From contig NZ_JAPNXS010000001.1 in the NCBI RefSeq assembly GCF_030397575.1, positions 310,001-374,000 on the forward strand: 64,000 nucleotides of DNA, given 5' to 3'. The position numbers and the translations under genes are program-made. Under the pieces are notes generated by a model. It was given only the letters and a program-made list of their open reading frames with translations. It had not been told where the DNA came from and did not search any database. Origin of the DNA: Psychromonas sp. 14N.309.X.WAT.B.A12. Its GTDB lineage: Bacteria > Pseudomonadota > Gammaproteobacteria > Enterobacterales > Psychromonadaceae. Positions within the stretch are counted from its first letter, which is position 1; the number at the start of each line of letters is the position of its first letter. Below are positions 45,798-54,615 of the stretch, one piece after another.

Positions 45798-47090
45798 TTA
45801 TCTTGCTTTTCGAGCTTTATTTTTAGCTTTTCTGATTGCGGAAGGTTTATTTTCAGCTTTGCGTTTTGCAATTAGTTGATTACGCTCTTGTGTTGCTTTA
45901 TAGCGGCTTTTCTTAAAGGCTTTTCCATCTTCTTGTACATCAACTGCACTATTAAACTCATAACCAGGGTAGACAATTCGCTCGAACTGGCGACCAATTA
46001 ATGTTTCTATGTTATCTAAGAATTGCTCGTCTTTAGGGCTAACCAATGAAACAGCATGACCACTTTTACCAGCGCGTCCAGTTCTACCAATACGGTGAAC
46101 ATAATCTTCAGCTAAAAACGGGAGGTGGAAGTTAACTACATGCGGTAAATCTGGAATATCTAAACCACGTGCTGCTACATCAGTTGCAACCAGAACACGA
46201 ACACTGCCTTCAGCAAATTGTTGAATCGCTTTATTACGTGCACCTTGTGTCTTATCTCCATGACATAAAGCAGTTTTAATACCATCAAGTTTCAGCTCTT
46301 TAGCAAGTATATTAGCGCTCTCTTTAGTGCCGGCAAATACTAAAACTTGCTTCCAGTTTTTAACACCAATTAATTCAGATAATAGCTCACGTTTACGCGC
46401 TTCACTGACCCAGTAAACTTGTTGTTTTACTTTACCAGATGTTGAGTTTTGCTTTGCTGTCTCAATATTTTTTGGTGTATGTAAAATTTGATTAGCAAGA
46501 GTTTTAACTTTATTCGAAAAAGTAGCAGAAAACATCAGTGTTTGATGTTTTTGTTTAATGATTTCGGTGATTTGTTGTATGTCCGTCAAAAAGCCCATGT
46601 CTAACATACGATCGGCTTCATCAAGTACTAAGTGTTTAATGTGTGCTAAATCAACTTGCCTCGCATTAACATGCTCGATTAATCGACCTGGTGTCGCAAC
46701 TAGGACATCAACACCTGTTTTTAACATCTGTGTTTGTGGTGATATATTTGCACCACCAGTGACAACGCCTGATGTTAATGGTAAAAATTGACTATATTGT
46801 TTTACATTTTCAGCAACTTGTAATGCAAGTTCGCGGGTTGGTGTTAAAATTAATACTTTAATGGTGCGTGAAGAACCAATGTTCTCAGGCTGGTTCTTTG
46901 CTAAAATATCCAATAAAGGTAGTGTAAAGGCAGCTGTTTTACCGGTACCTGTTTGCGCACTTGCTAATATATCATGACCTGCTTTGATCATTGGAATAGC
47001 CTGCTGTTGGATCGGCGTTAGTTTTGAATAACCACATGCTTTAACTGCCTTTAATAGATTTGCAGATAAACCTGCTGCATCAACACTCAT
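45798..47090 (-). CDS. DEAD-box RNA helicase, RhlE-like
   Basis: A 430-residue ATP-dependent RNA helicase. All core motifs are visible: Q-motif (T-P-I-Q-Q), motif I A-Q-T-G-T-G-K-T near 40-47, motif II D-E-A-D near 150-153, motif III S-A-T, and motif VI H-R-I-G-R-T-G-R. The short C-terminal tail is rich in Lys, Arg and Ala and should bind RNA. The overall form is closest to RhlE, which acts in ribosome assembly and RNA turnover, particularly useful in the cold. The subfamily label is tentative. Confidence 0.88.
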   Translation of the reverse strand: MSVDAAGLSANLLKAVKACGYSKLTPIQQQAIPMIKAGHDILASAQTGTGKTAAFTLPLLDILAKNQPENIGSSRTIKVLILTPTRELALQVAENVKQYSQFLPLTSGVVTGGANISPQTQMLKTGVDVLVATPGRLIEHVNARQVDLAHIKHLVLDEADRMLDMGFLTDIQQITEIIKQKHQTLMFSATFSNKVKTLANQILHTPKNIETAKQNSTSGKVKQQVYWVSEARKRELLSELIGVKNWKQVLVFAGTKESANILAKELKLDGIKTALCHGDKTQGARNKAIQQFAEGSVRVLVATDVAARGLDIPDLPHVVNFHLPFLAEDYVHRIGRTGRAGKSGHAVSLVSPKDEQFLDNIETLIGRQFERIVYPGYEFNSAVDVQEDGKAFKKSRYKATQERNQLIAKRKAENKPSAIRKAKNKARKAR

Positions 47091-47324
47091 ATTTATGTCC
47101 TAAATTTATACACTACAAAATAATCGCGCAGTATAACAAACTCTGTTTTGTAATGTTATGAAAAACAAAGATTGATCGGAACTAAATGGGAATGAACTGA
47201 GTGTAAAATATTTCTGATTAGCTTGCTTTGGTAAGATATTGATAACATAGGTTTTTATATTAGATTATCTGTTGTAATATAGATCAATCATTTACCATTA
47301 ACTTGCCCTTTAAAAGGAATCGCT

Positions 47325-47693
47325 ATGCCTAATCCTATTACGGTGATTAAACCTAATATGTTTTATGAAAAAATTGAACAACAACATAGCTTTGTGCTTA
47401 ATGTTGTTGCTTCATGGTGTTCTGATTGTACTCAACAGCAAGAAAATATTAATCGTTTAGTAGATACGTTAGATGCAAAACTAGCAGTGTTTCAATTGGT
47501 TGCACAGAAGACTAAAGGCGCTTTTATTGATCAACAACATCAAGATTTAGTTGATGAGCTTGGTGGGCATGGTTATCCTCGCACAGTATTAGTGATAGCT
47601 GGTAAAGTGTTAAGCACGGATAATGTAGAAGTTATTAAACAACAAGATTTAATTAATTTAGCGAATAAATTCAACGCATTATTAAGTGCTTAA
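47325..47693 (+). CDS. Thioredoxin-fold protein with CxxC site
   Basis: A 122-residue thioredoxin-like protein. The redox motif W-C-S-D-C (Cys32, Cys35) lies after the first beta strand (F-V-L-N-V-V-A-S), and the cis-Pro loop appears as G-Y-P-R-T. It lacks a signal peptide and should work in the cytosol as a thiol-disulfide reductase or chaperone. The active-site S-D differs from the usual G-P of thioredoxin, suggesting a different redox potential. It is followed 20 bp later by an unknown gene in the same unit. Confidence 0.8.
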   Translation: MPNPITVIKPNMFYEKIEQQHSFVLNVVASWCSDCTQQQENINRLVDTLDAKLAVFQLVAQKTKGAFIDQQHQDLVDELGGHGYPRTVLVIAGKVLSTDNVEVIKQQDLINLANKFNALLSA

Positions 47694-47713
47694 AGGAACC
47701 CTTAAGGAATTGT

Positions 47714-48052
47714 ATGTCTGCACCAACAACATTACCTGCTGAAAAAAAAATGGCCGTTATATTTCGTATGGAGCCTGGGTCGTTGGGGCCCGATGGCTTA
47801 CAATATATCGAAGAATTTTGTACATTTGCGCAAACCCAACTGCAAGCTTGTGCGGCTTATTATCTTAATTTTTTTATTGAAGCACGAATTGATAAAACAT
47901 TACCAGAGATGAGTTTTGTATTAGGTAACAAAAGTTTAAATCAAACGCAAGTTGAGAAATACTTAGCACTATTTGACGAAGATTTTGCACATTTTGAAGA
48001 TCAGTTAGAAACCAATTTAGAAGCAATTGTAGATCAATTTTTTGGTCGTTAA
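47714..48052 (+). CDS. Hypothetical protein co-transcribed with the thioredoxin-like gene
   Basis: A 112-residue acidic protein that I do not recognise. It is predicted to be mostly helical, with two cysteines (about 36 and 45) in F-C-T-F-A-Q-T-Q-L-Q-A-C, and acidic helical segments at the end. No signal peptide or membrane segment is present. Its start is only 20 bp after the thioredoxin-like gene, with AAGGAA before the ATG, so the two may be functional partners. It ends at a strong terminator. Confidence 0.7.
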   Translation: MSAPTTLPAEKKMAVIFRMEPGSLGPDGLQYIEEFCTFAQTQLQACAAYYLNFFIEARIDKTLPEMSFVLGNKSLNQTQVEKYLALFDEDFAHFEDQLETNLEAIVDQFFGR

Positions 48053-48056
48053 TGCA

Positions 48057-48092
48057 TTAAACACCTTATCCACTATCGAATAAGGTGTTTAA
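48057..48092. terminator. Strong bidirectional terminator at 48.1 kb
   Basis: A perfect 13-bp inverted repeat (TTAAACACCTTAT at 48057-48069, ATAAGGTGTTTAA at 48080-48092) with a 10-nt loop separates the thioredoxin-like unit from the convergent oxidoreductase gene. TAATTTTG follows on the plus strand. Confidence 0.7.
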
Positions 48093-48142
48093 TAATTTTG
48101 TCTAGATTCACCTGTTAGGTGAATAGTGATTTATCAAGGTTG

Positions 48143-49144
48143 CTACTGTTTGTCAGCTGGAAAAACCACACCTGTTTGCTGTCGAATTTCTTCTATAACT
48201 TGAGATGTTTGCAATGCTCGCTGCTCCAACACAGGGTTAATCTGAGCTTGTTTGATTTGAGCAACAAAAGCCAATGCTTCATAACACATACTGTTATCAG
48301 ATTGTGGCTGCGATAGCGTTTGCTGATCTTCCCCTTTGTTGTTTTGGTAAACAACATTAAAACACTGCCCAACATGCTCTATTAATAAAGAGCCTGACTC
48401 TCCTTGAATTTCGCTTACTTGGCTTGAACCAGATATTTTGGAATGATCGATGGTCACTGCAAAGTCTTGATAATCTAATATGGCACTGCCACAACCATCA
48501 ACACCAGATTCAAGCAATGTTGCTTGTGCTTTAATTGTGTTGGGTTTACCGAATAGAGCACAGGTTAATGCAACACAATAAAAGCCAATATCCATGATCG
48601 AACCATTAGAGAATTTCGGGTAGAACGTATTAGGTTTATCTCCTGCTAGGTAAGCTGGGTACCTTGATGAGTATTGGCAATATTGAATGTGGGCTTTACG
48701 AATTTTGCCTAAGCACGGCAAGTTATCTTGTATGACCTTAAAGTTTGGTAAGTGTGCTGTCATGTAGGCTTCAAAGAAGATGACATTATTATCTTTAGCT
48801 GTTTGATATAAATCTTGTGCTTGTTCAAAAGTAGAGCTCAATGGCTTCTCACAGATTACGTGTTTACCATGCGCCAACATCAATTTACTTTGTTCATAAT
48901 GCAACGAATTAGGGCTTGCAATGTAAACCGCATCAATCTCTTTTGACATGGCTAAATGTAATAAATCATCAAAAGACAACGATGCATTAAACTTATTCGC
49001 AAAGGACTTCGCTCTTTCAAGTTCACGCGAATAGACTCCATGAAGCTGCATAACTTGATCGTGATTGTTTGGTGGATTATTAGTACCTTCAATAAACTTT
49101 TGTGTAATCCAGTTAGTGCCGATCACTGCAAATTTAATCATCAT
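48143..49144 (-). CDS. Gfo/Idh/MocA-family NAD(P)-dependent oxidoreductase
   Basis: A 333-residue sugar-dehydrogenase-like protein. An N-terminal Rossmann domain starts F-A-V-I-G-T-N-W-I, with the family motif C-E-K-P-L-S near 95-100, and the C-terminal alpha/beta domain is complete. Such enzymes oxidise or reduce sugars, inositols or related polyols, but the substrate cannot be told from sequence. It is a single gene with an AGGATTG ribosome site before the ATG. Confidence 0.85.
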   Translation of the reverse strand: MMIKFAVIGTNWITQKFIEGTNNPPNNHDQVMQLHGVYSRELERAKSFANKFNASLSFDDLLHLAMSKEIDAVYIASPNSLHYEQSKLMLAHGKHVICEKPLSSTFEQAQDLYQTAKDNNVIFFEAYMTAHLPNFKVIQDNLPCLGKIRKAHIQYCQYSSRYPAYLAGDKPNTFYPKFSNGSIMDIGFYCVALTCALFGKPNTIKAQATLLESGVDGCGSAILDYQDFAVTIDHSKISGSSQVSEIQGESGSLLIEHVGQCFNVVYQNNKGEDQQTLSQPQSDNSMCYEALAFVAQIKQAQINPVLEQRALQTSQVIEEIRQQTGVVFPADKQ

Positions 49145-49282
49145 TCAATCCTGTATAAAAATACTGTTAGTGACCATCAAGATCACACATAAACCAAGGT
49201 TAACAATAAAATCGCATCGAACAAAGTAACAAAGTGTGATAAAAATACCGGCTAATTATCTGAACCATAAAAGAATAACCTA

Positions 49283-51469
49283 ATGCCATTACCTGCTAAT
49301 CAACTTATCGACGATCTCGCATCAGCATGCCAAATCAAAGCCTCTCAAGTTAACAGTGCCATACAATTATTGGATGATGGCAATACAGTCCCATTTATTG
49401 CACGTTATAGAAAGCATTTAACTGAATCGCTAGATGATAGTCAGCTGAGACTATTAGAAAGTAAGTTAACCTACTTTAGAGAGCTAGCATCACGAAAAGA
49501 GAGCATTATTAATGCTATTGAACAGCAAGGTAAATTAACGACAGCCTTAAAAAATCAAATCCAATCCATTAAAGATAAAGTTACTTTAGAGCATTGTTAT
49601 GCGCCTTTTAAAATATCACGAATAACGAAAGCGAAACTAGCAGAGGATGCTGGTTTAGGGAGTTTGGCAGAACAACTTTGGCAATCACCGAAACAAGACC
49701 TAAGTAAATTAGCTGCTCGTTACATTAATGTTGCTAAAGGTTTTGAGAGTAAAGAGAAAGTGTTAGCAGGGGCATTGGCCATCGCTATCAATAAAATAGC
49801 ACAGGATGTGAAACTACAAAGCATGTTAAAAGATCATCTTGTTGAACAGGCTGAACTGACTTCCACCGTGGTAAAATCTAAAATTGATGACGCTATTAAA
49901 TTTAAAGATTATTTTGATTTTAGTGCTCGTTTAAATCGTTTACCAGCGCATAGAGTATTAGCTATGTTACGTGGTAAAGCAGAAGGCTTCTTACGTTTAA
50001 AAATTAATCCAGATCCTTTTCAAAAACATAAAAATGCCTACAGTTATTGCCAAACTATGATGGCAAAACAGTTAGGTATTTATCTTGATAAAGAAGACCA
50101 TGATTCATGGCATAGGTACGTTATTGATAATGCTTGGCACACAAAGCTATTACCGAGTCTAGAAAAACAGTGCTTAGTACAACTCAAAGAGCAAGCTGAC
50201 ATTGAAGCCATTGAGCAATTTGCTAATAACCTAAAAGCCTTATTAATGGCGTCTCCTGCGGGTGCTAAAATAACGTTAGGGTTAGACCCTGGCTTTAGAA
50301 GCGGTTGTAAATTAGCTGTGGTTGATCAAACGGGTAAACTATTAGCGACTGAAACTATTTACCCTCATCAACCACAAGCGCACATTGATAAGGCCACACA
50401 GGTAGTGACTAGGCTAATTAACCAATATAAAGTGGAATTAGTCGCCATTGGTAACGGTACAGCCTCTCGAGAAAGTGAACATTTTATTGCTAATATCATC
50501 AAAGAACTCGGTTCTCCAATTCAGGCTATTTCGGTCAGTGAAGCGGGGGCTTCTGTGTATTCTGCTTCAGCTTTAGCAGCGCAAGAGTTTCCACAATTAG
50601 ATGTAACTTTACGTGGCGCGGTATCTATTGCTCGTCGTTTACAAGATCCATTATCGGAATTAGTGAAAATTGAAGCGAAAGCGATTGGCGTCGGTTTATA
50701 TCAACATGATGTTAATCAAACTGCGTTGGCCAATCGATTACAAGCTGTTGTGGAAGACTGTGTTAATAATGTAGGTGTTGATTTGAACACCGCATCCAGT
50801 TGTGTGTTAGCTCATGTTGCTGGTTTGAATGCCAGTTTAGCGAACAATATTGTTGCTTATCGTGAAGAAAATGGACGTTTCAATTCAAGACAAGCACTTA
50901 ATAAAGTACCTCGTTTAGGTGCTAAAGCTTTCCAACAGGCCGCTGGATTTTTAAGAGTAGTAGACGGCGATAATTGCCTTGATCAAACCATTTTGCATCC
51001 GGAGCAATACTCACAAGCAAAAAAATTAGCGGCTCATAATAAACAAGCGTTAGCGGAGATTATTATTGAAAAACAAACGTCTAATTTAACTTTACCTCCT
51101 GCGAACGATGCACAAACGCTTGAACAATATAAAACGATTTTAGCAACCTTAACTTTAGCGCGTCTCGATCCAAGAGAAGAGTTTAAAATGGCAAGCTTTG
51201 AGCAATCAATTAATAAAATTAGTGATTTAGAAGAAGAGATGGAATTACAAGGGGTGGTAACTAATGTTGCTAATTTTGGTGCTTTTGTTGATATAGGCGT
51301 ACATCAAGATGGTTTGGTACATATTTCTATGTTGACTGATCGTTTCGTGGATGACCCTCATAAAATTGTAAAAGTAGGGCAGATCGTTAACGTTAAAGTC
51401 GTCAGTGTAGAGATACAACGAAAACGTATTGCATTAACCATGAAACACGTCAGTCAGCCTAAGAATTAA
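49283..51469 (+). CDS. tex: Tex-family RNA-binding transcription accessory protein
   Basis: A 728-residue Tex (YhgF-like) protein. It has the N-terminal helical Tex region, a YqgF/RuvC-like domain starting around G-L-D-P-G-F-R-S-G near 334-341, helix-hairpin-helix segments (about 510-560, A-H-V-A-G-L-N), and a C-terminal S1 RNA-binding domain (about 650-720, G-V-V-T-N-V-A-N-F-G-A-F-V-D-I-G). Tex proteins bind nucleic acid and influence transcription. Length is slightly shorter than E. coli YhgF (773). trmK begins 13 bp after it. Confidence 0.9.
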   Translation: MPLPANQLIDDLASACQIKASQVNSAIQLLDDGNTVPFIARYRKHLTESLDDSQLRLLESKLTYFRELASRKESIINAIEQQGKLTTALKNQIQSIKDKVTLEHCYAPFKISRITKAKLAEDAGLGSLAEQLWQSPKQDLSKLAARYINVAKGFESKEKVLAGALAIAINKIAQDVKLQSMLKDHLVEQAELTSTVVKSKIDDAIKFKDYFDFSARLNRLPAHRVLAMLRGKAEGFLRLKINPDPFQKHKNAYSYCQTMMAKQLGIYLDKEDHDSWHRYVIDNAWHTKLLPSLEKQCLVQLKEQADIEAIEQFANNLKALLMASPAGAKITLGLDPGFRSGCKLAVVDQTGKLLATETIYPHQPQAHIDKATQVVTRLINQYKVELVAIGNGTASRESEHFIANIIKELGSPIQAISVSEAGASVYSASALAAQEFPQLDVTLRGAVSIARRLQDPLSELVKIEAKAIGVGLYQHDVNQTALANRLQAVVEDCVNNVGVDLNTASSCVLAHVAGLNASLANNIVAYREENGRFNSRQALNKVPRLGAKAFQQAAGFLRVVDGDNCLDQTILHPEQYSQAKKLAAHNKQALAEIIIEKQTSNLTLPPANDAQTLEQYKTILATLTLARLDPREEFKMASFEQSINKISDLEEEMELQGVVTNVANFGAFVDIGVHQDGLVHISMLTDRFVDDPHKIVKVGQIVNVKVVSVEIQRKRIALTMKHVSQPKN

Positions 51470-51482
51470 GTCGAATTACATT

Positions 51483-52178
51483 ATGAAGTTAAACAAACGT
51501 TTATTATCTCTTTCTGAAATGGTGAATGAACCTTATGATTTGGTATGGGACTGTTGTTGTGACCATGGGTTATTAGGTTTTAAAATTCTCGCTGGTGGAC
51601 TTATTAAACAACTGAATTTTGTTGATGTAGTCCCAGAAATTACGGATAAACTGGCATTAAAATTACAGCAACATGGTCACCATTTACCTGCAGATGTCAG
51701 ATGGAAGGTGTTATGTCAGGATGTAAGTGAAATTAAGTTAGCAGAATCAGCATTGCAGTTACCCATGACGGCTAAACAACTAGTAATTATCAGTGGTATA
51801 GGCGGAGACTTAATGATTGATATAATGAAACGCCTTGTGACGACTTGTAAGGACTTGCACCTTGACTTCCTTTTATGCCCTGTACAACACACCTATAAAT
51901 TACGTAAAGTATTAAGGGAATTAGAGTTCAAATCAAAAGCTGAACGTTTAGTACTAGAGAACAAACGTGGTTATGAATTATTGTTAATAAGCCAAATAGA
52001 AGGGCAAGCAATCAGTTTAACAGGGAGTGATGGGTTATGGAAAAGTCATCCATCCGCTACGATTTACCTTAAAAAGTTGATGACTCATTATCAACGCAGT
52101 GTCATTGCTGATAAACATAATCAATTAAATCAATCAGCCTTAGATGATTACCGTCGTGTTGAACAACGATACTTATAA
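51483..52178 (+). CDS. trmK: tRNA (adenine-22-N1)-methyltransferase TrmK
   Basis: A 231-residue Rossmann methyltransferase of the TrmK/YqfN family, which makes m1A22 in tRNA. The SAM motif is V-W-D-C-C-C-D-H-G-L-L-G (about 21-32), a version of the family's D-I-G-C-D-H, and I-S-G-I-G-G-D-L-M marks the catalytic region (about 98-106). A C-terminal helical tail is present. It follows tex by 13 bp and ends at a good hairpin, so the two form an operon. Confidence 0.85.
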   Translation: MKLNKRLLSLSEMVNEPYDLVWDCCCDHGLLGFKILAGGLIKQLNFVDVVPEITDKLALKLQQHGHHLPADVRWKVLCQDVSEIKLAESALQLPMTAKQLVIISGIGGDLMIDIMKRLVTTCKDLHLDFLLCPVQHTYKLRKVLRELEFKSKAERLVLENKRGYELLLISQIEGQAISLTGSDGLWKSHPSATIYLKKLMTHYQRSVIADKHNQLNQSALDDYRRVEQRYL

Positions 52179-52216
52179 AAATACTTCTGTTTAATCAAAT
52201 AATACGCTAATAAAAA

Positions 52217-52243
52217 AAGCCACATAAAAATATTATGTGGCTT
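52217..52243. terminator. Terminator of the tex-trmK unit
   Basis: A perfect 11-bp stem (AAGCCACATAA/TTATGTGGCTT) with a 5-nt loop lies 38 bp after trmK. An A-tract precedes it and a T-rich stretch follows, so it can act on both convergent transcripts. Confidence 0.7.
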
Positions 52244-52267
52244 ACTGTTTTGGTTAAGCTAGATTTT

Positions 52268-52309
52268 AGATGCTAGATGCTAGATGCTAGATGCTAGATA
52301 CTAGATACC
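52268..52309. repeat. Heptanucleotide tandem repeat overlapping the SDR stop codon
   Basis: Six heptamers in a row: AGATGCT four times (52268-52295), then AGATACT and AGATACC. On the minus strand the unit reads roughly C/TATCTAG, and the SDR gene stop (TAG, 52303-52301) lies in the last units. Because the unit is 7 bp, the downstream copies place TAG in all three frames after the gene. Confidence 0.95.
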
Positions 52310-53056
52310 TAGAGCTTGACCACCGCCAATTTGGATTGTTTCAGCAGTAATAAATGCCGCATCTTTACTTACTAAGAAAGAGATAACGCCAGAAACATCT
52401 TCAGGTTGACCTAAACGACCCAACATGATGCTATCTTTCCATGACGCAAATACTTCTGGTTTAGTTTCTTTAATTTGTGCGTGGAATGGAGTATCGATAG
52501 TACCTGGAGATACTGCATTTACACGGATGCCTGCAGGTGCTAATTCTTTAGCAAGTGCACGTGTTAAGGTATGGACAGCTGCTTTAGACGTACCGTAAAT
52601 ACCAGCGCCTGGGCCACCAGCGTTCCATGCGGCATTTGAAGTGTAGTTAATGATTGAACCACCTTCAGCTTTTTTCAAGAATGGAATCGCTGCGCGAGAA
52701 ACAAATACAGCACTATCAAGGTTAAGTGCCATTACAAAACGGTAAAACTCAGTTGTCATCTCTTCGATTGGACTACGACCGCCTAGACCACCAGCGTTAT
52801 TAACAACAACATCAATTTGACCATATTTATTACCAATTGCAGTTACATTTTCTGTTACTGCAACGTCATCAGTTACGTCAAAACCGTAGTATTCAGCTTC
52901 GATACCTTCAGCTTTAAGCTCAGCAACACGTGTTGCACCGACTTCATCTTCGATACCGTTAAGTACTACTGTGTAACCATCTTGACCAAGGCGTTTAGCT
53001 ACTTGGAAACCAATTCCACCAGTTGCACCAGTGATTAAAGCAATTTTTTTAGACAT
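52301..53056 (-). CDS. Short-chain dehydrogenase/reductase
   Basis: A 251-residue classical SDR. The cofactor motif T-G-A-T-G-G-I-G is at 9-16, the structural N-N-A-G near 87-90, and the catalytic Y-G-T-S-K near 157-161. Such enzymes reduce or oxidise carbonyl/hydroxyl groups with NAD(P)H; FabG-like and glucose-dehydrogenase-like members look alike, so the substrate is open. It is monocistronic, with a large non-coding region upstream and a heptamer repeat at its 3' end. Confidence 0.88.
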   Translation of the reverse strand: MSKKIALITGATGGIGFQVAKRLGQDGYTVVLNGIEDEVGATRVAELKAEGIEAEYYGFDVTDDVAVTENVTAIGNKYGQIDVVVNNAGGLGGRSPIEEMTTEFYRFVMALNLDSAVFVSRAAIPFLKKAEGGSIINYTSNAAWNAGGPGAGIYGTSKAAVHTLTRALAKELAPAGIRVNAVSPGTIDTPFHAQIKETKPEVFASWKDSIMLGRLGQPEDVSGVISFLVSKDAAFITAETIQIGGGQALGI

Positions 53057-54031
53057 ATTTATATTCTCATTGACTAGTTAATTGATCGTTATGCCAGAGG
53101 CACGAAGGAGGCGATCAACAATGTTATAAAGAGGTCCTTAATTTATTATTAAAGTTTGGTATTAAAGAAGAAATTGTTTTCTATATTCACAATGTCAGTC
53201 TTGTTACTTTATAACCTTGGTGATCACCTTTAAAAGTTAATTGATATAAAGCATTCGCTGTAAATACATATCAATCTAAATCACGGTGTTATTGTATTAC
53301 AAATAATGCGTTTGTAAAATCGTTTATCAAACAATAATAAGGGTAAATTAATCTAAAAATACGTTTTAACTACTGTAATTTTTGATCTAATGATGGAAGG
53401 TGAATTGTAATCAGATAAGTTATATTATTAAATTAATCTATCTTTATTATTTTATGTTATTGATTTTTATGATATTAATGTTATTCGTTGTTTTGTTTTT
53501 TAACTTTTTCTTTGACAGTGTGTTGAATTAACTTAGTTTAATACATGGATAAATATAATGATTTATAAGCTGTTTTGTATGATTTAATTAAGTGCCAAAT
53601 TGTGATCGACACCTCATCACTCTATACTCTATTTGTTGTACATAATGCATTAATTTAAGTTTTTATTTTAAGTTATTAGAGCTTTTACCTCCAGATATGT
53701 GAGCAAATGTATTGTGAGAATTTAATATTTAGGTAGCTTTGTTCCCATTCAATTTTTAAGCCTCTCCCTATAAATTATCAATAAATCGATGGGTTAGTAT
53801 GATGTGCAGTCAATGTTGAGTATGATGCCGCTTCATATTATTTCCATGTATAACCTCATTCTGGTTAACGGAAGCGAAACATGATTTAAAATCAGGTAGT
53901 TAGGTTTTTATTAGGCTGTAGGTAGTTCAAGTAAATTATTTAACGTAGAAATCTGCATAAATAAGAATTTTGCCTCGCTTTTGTTATCCAGTATGGAGGA
54001 TATATAAGTCGTTATTTATTTAGAGATTGTT
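53057..54031. other. 975-bp non-coding region between the SDR and Nudix genes
   Basis: This is the largest gap in the window. It is strongly A+T-rich and has no convincing coding frame on either strand. It must hold the two divergent promoters. A perfect 10-bp palindrome, GGTGATCACC, lies at 53218-53227, about 160 bp upstream of the SDR start, and could be an operator. An unrecognised small RNA cannot be ruled out. Confidence 0.45.
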
Positions 54032-54574
54032 ATGCAGTTATTAAAACGTGTTGTCCATCCGTCGATCACAGACATCAATTTAACACCAGAACACCCCGAA
54101 AGTTTCACTCGCCTTGCAACACGAGCTATTGTGATTAAACAAGGTAAAATTCTGTTAATGTTCACCGAGCGTTATAATGATTACTCTTTACCAGGTGGCG
54201 GTGTCGATCTGGGGGAGGCAATAACAGAAGGTTTAGAGCGTGAATTATCTGAAGAAACTGGCGCACAACAGATTACAAATATTCAGCCTTTTGGTTTATT
54301 TGAAGAGTACCGCCCACATAACAGTGCAAAACATCGCTCTGAATGCTCAATTATGCACATGCTTTCCTATTGTTATACTTGTGATATTGCTGATCAGCTT
54401 GCAGAAAATAAGTTAGAAGATTATGAAGTTAAGAATGGTATGCATGTACGTTGGGTAGATATTGAAGAAGCCATTCAACATAACTTGCATACCATTGAGC
54501 ACGACCCAAAGCAGGGCCTATCTATTCAACGTGAAACTTATTTAATGCAACAGATTAAACAGCGTTTACTTTAA
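54032..54574 (+). CDS. Nudix hydrolase
   Basis: A 180-residue Nudix-family pyrophosphohydrolase. The Nudix box (G-x5-E-x7-R-E-x2-E-E-x-G) fits exactly at residues 56-78, with R-E-L-S-E-E-T-G as its end. Such enzymes hydrolyse nucleoside diphosphates linked to another group, for example oxidised nucleotides, NADH or ADP-ribose; the substrate is not evident. It is a single gene converging on the photolyase operon, so a link with DNA damage is possible but only positional. Confidence 0.85.
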   Translation: MQLLKRVVHPSITDINLTPEHPESFTRLATRAIVIKQGKILLMFTERYNDYSLPGGGVDLGEAITEGLERELSEETGAQQITNIQPFGLFEEYRPHNSAKHRSECSIMHMLSYCYTCDIADQLAENKLEDYEVKNGMHVRWVDIEEAIQHNLHTIEHDPKQGLSIQRETYLMQQIKQRLL

Positions 54575-54594
54575 TGATTACAAAGTAAGTGTCA

Positions 54595-54615
54595 GAGCAT
54601 GATTAAAACATGCTC
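54595..54615. terminator. Hairpin between the Nudix and Fe-S photolyase genes
   Basis: A perfect 7-bp stem (GAGCATG/CATGCTC) with a 7-nt A-rich loop sits between two convergent genes and overlaps the last bases of the photolyase gene. It lacks a T-run. Confidence 0.4.

Noticed and set aside
52268-52309. The heptamer array as a CRISPR
   Set aside because: Units are 7 bp with no spacers and no cas genes nearby; it is a simple tandem repeat.
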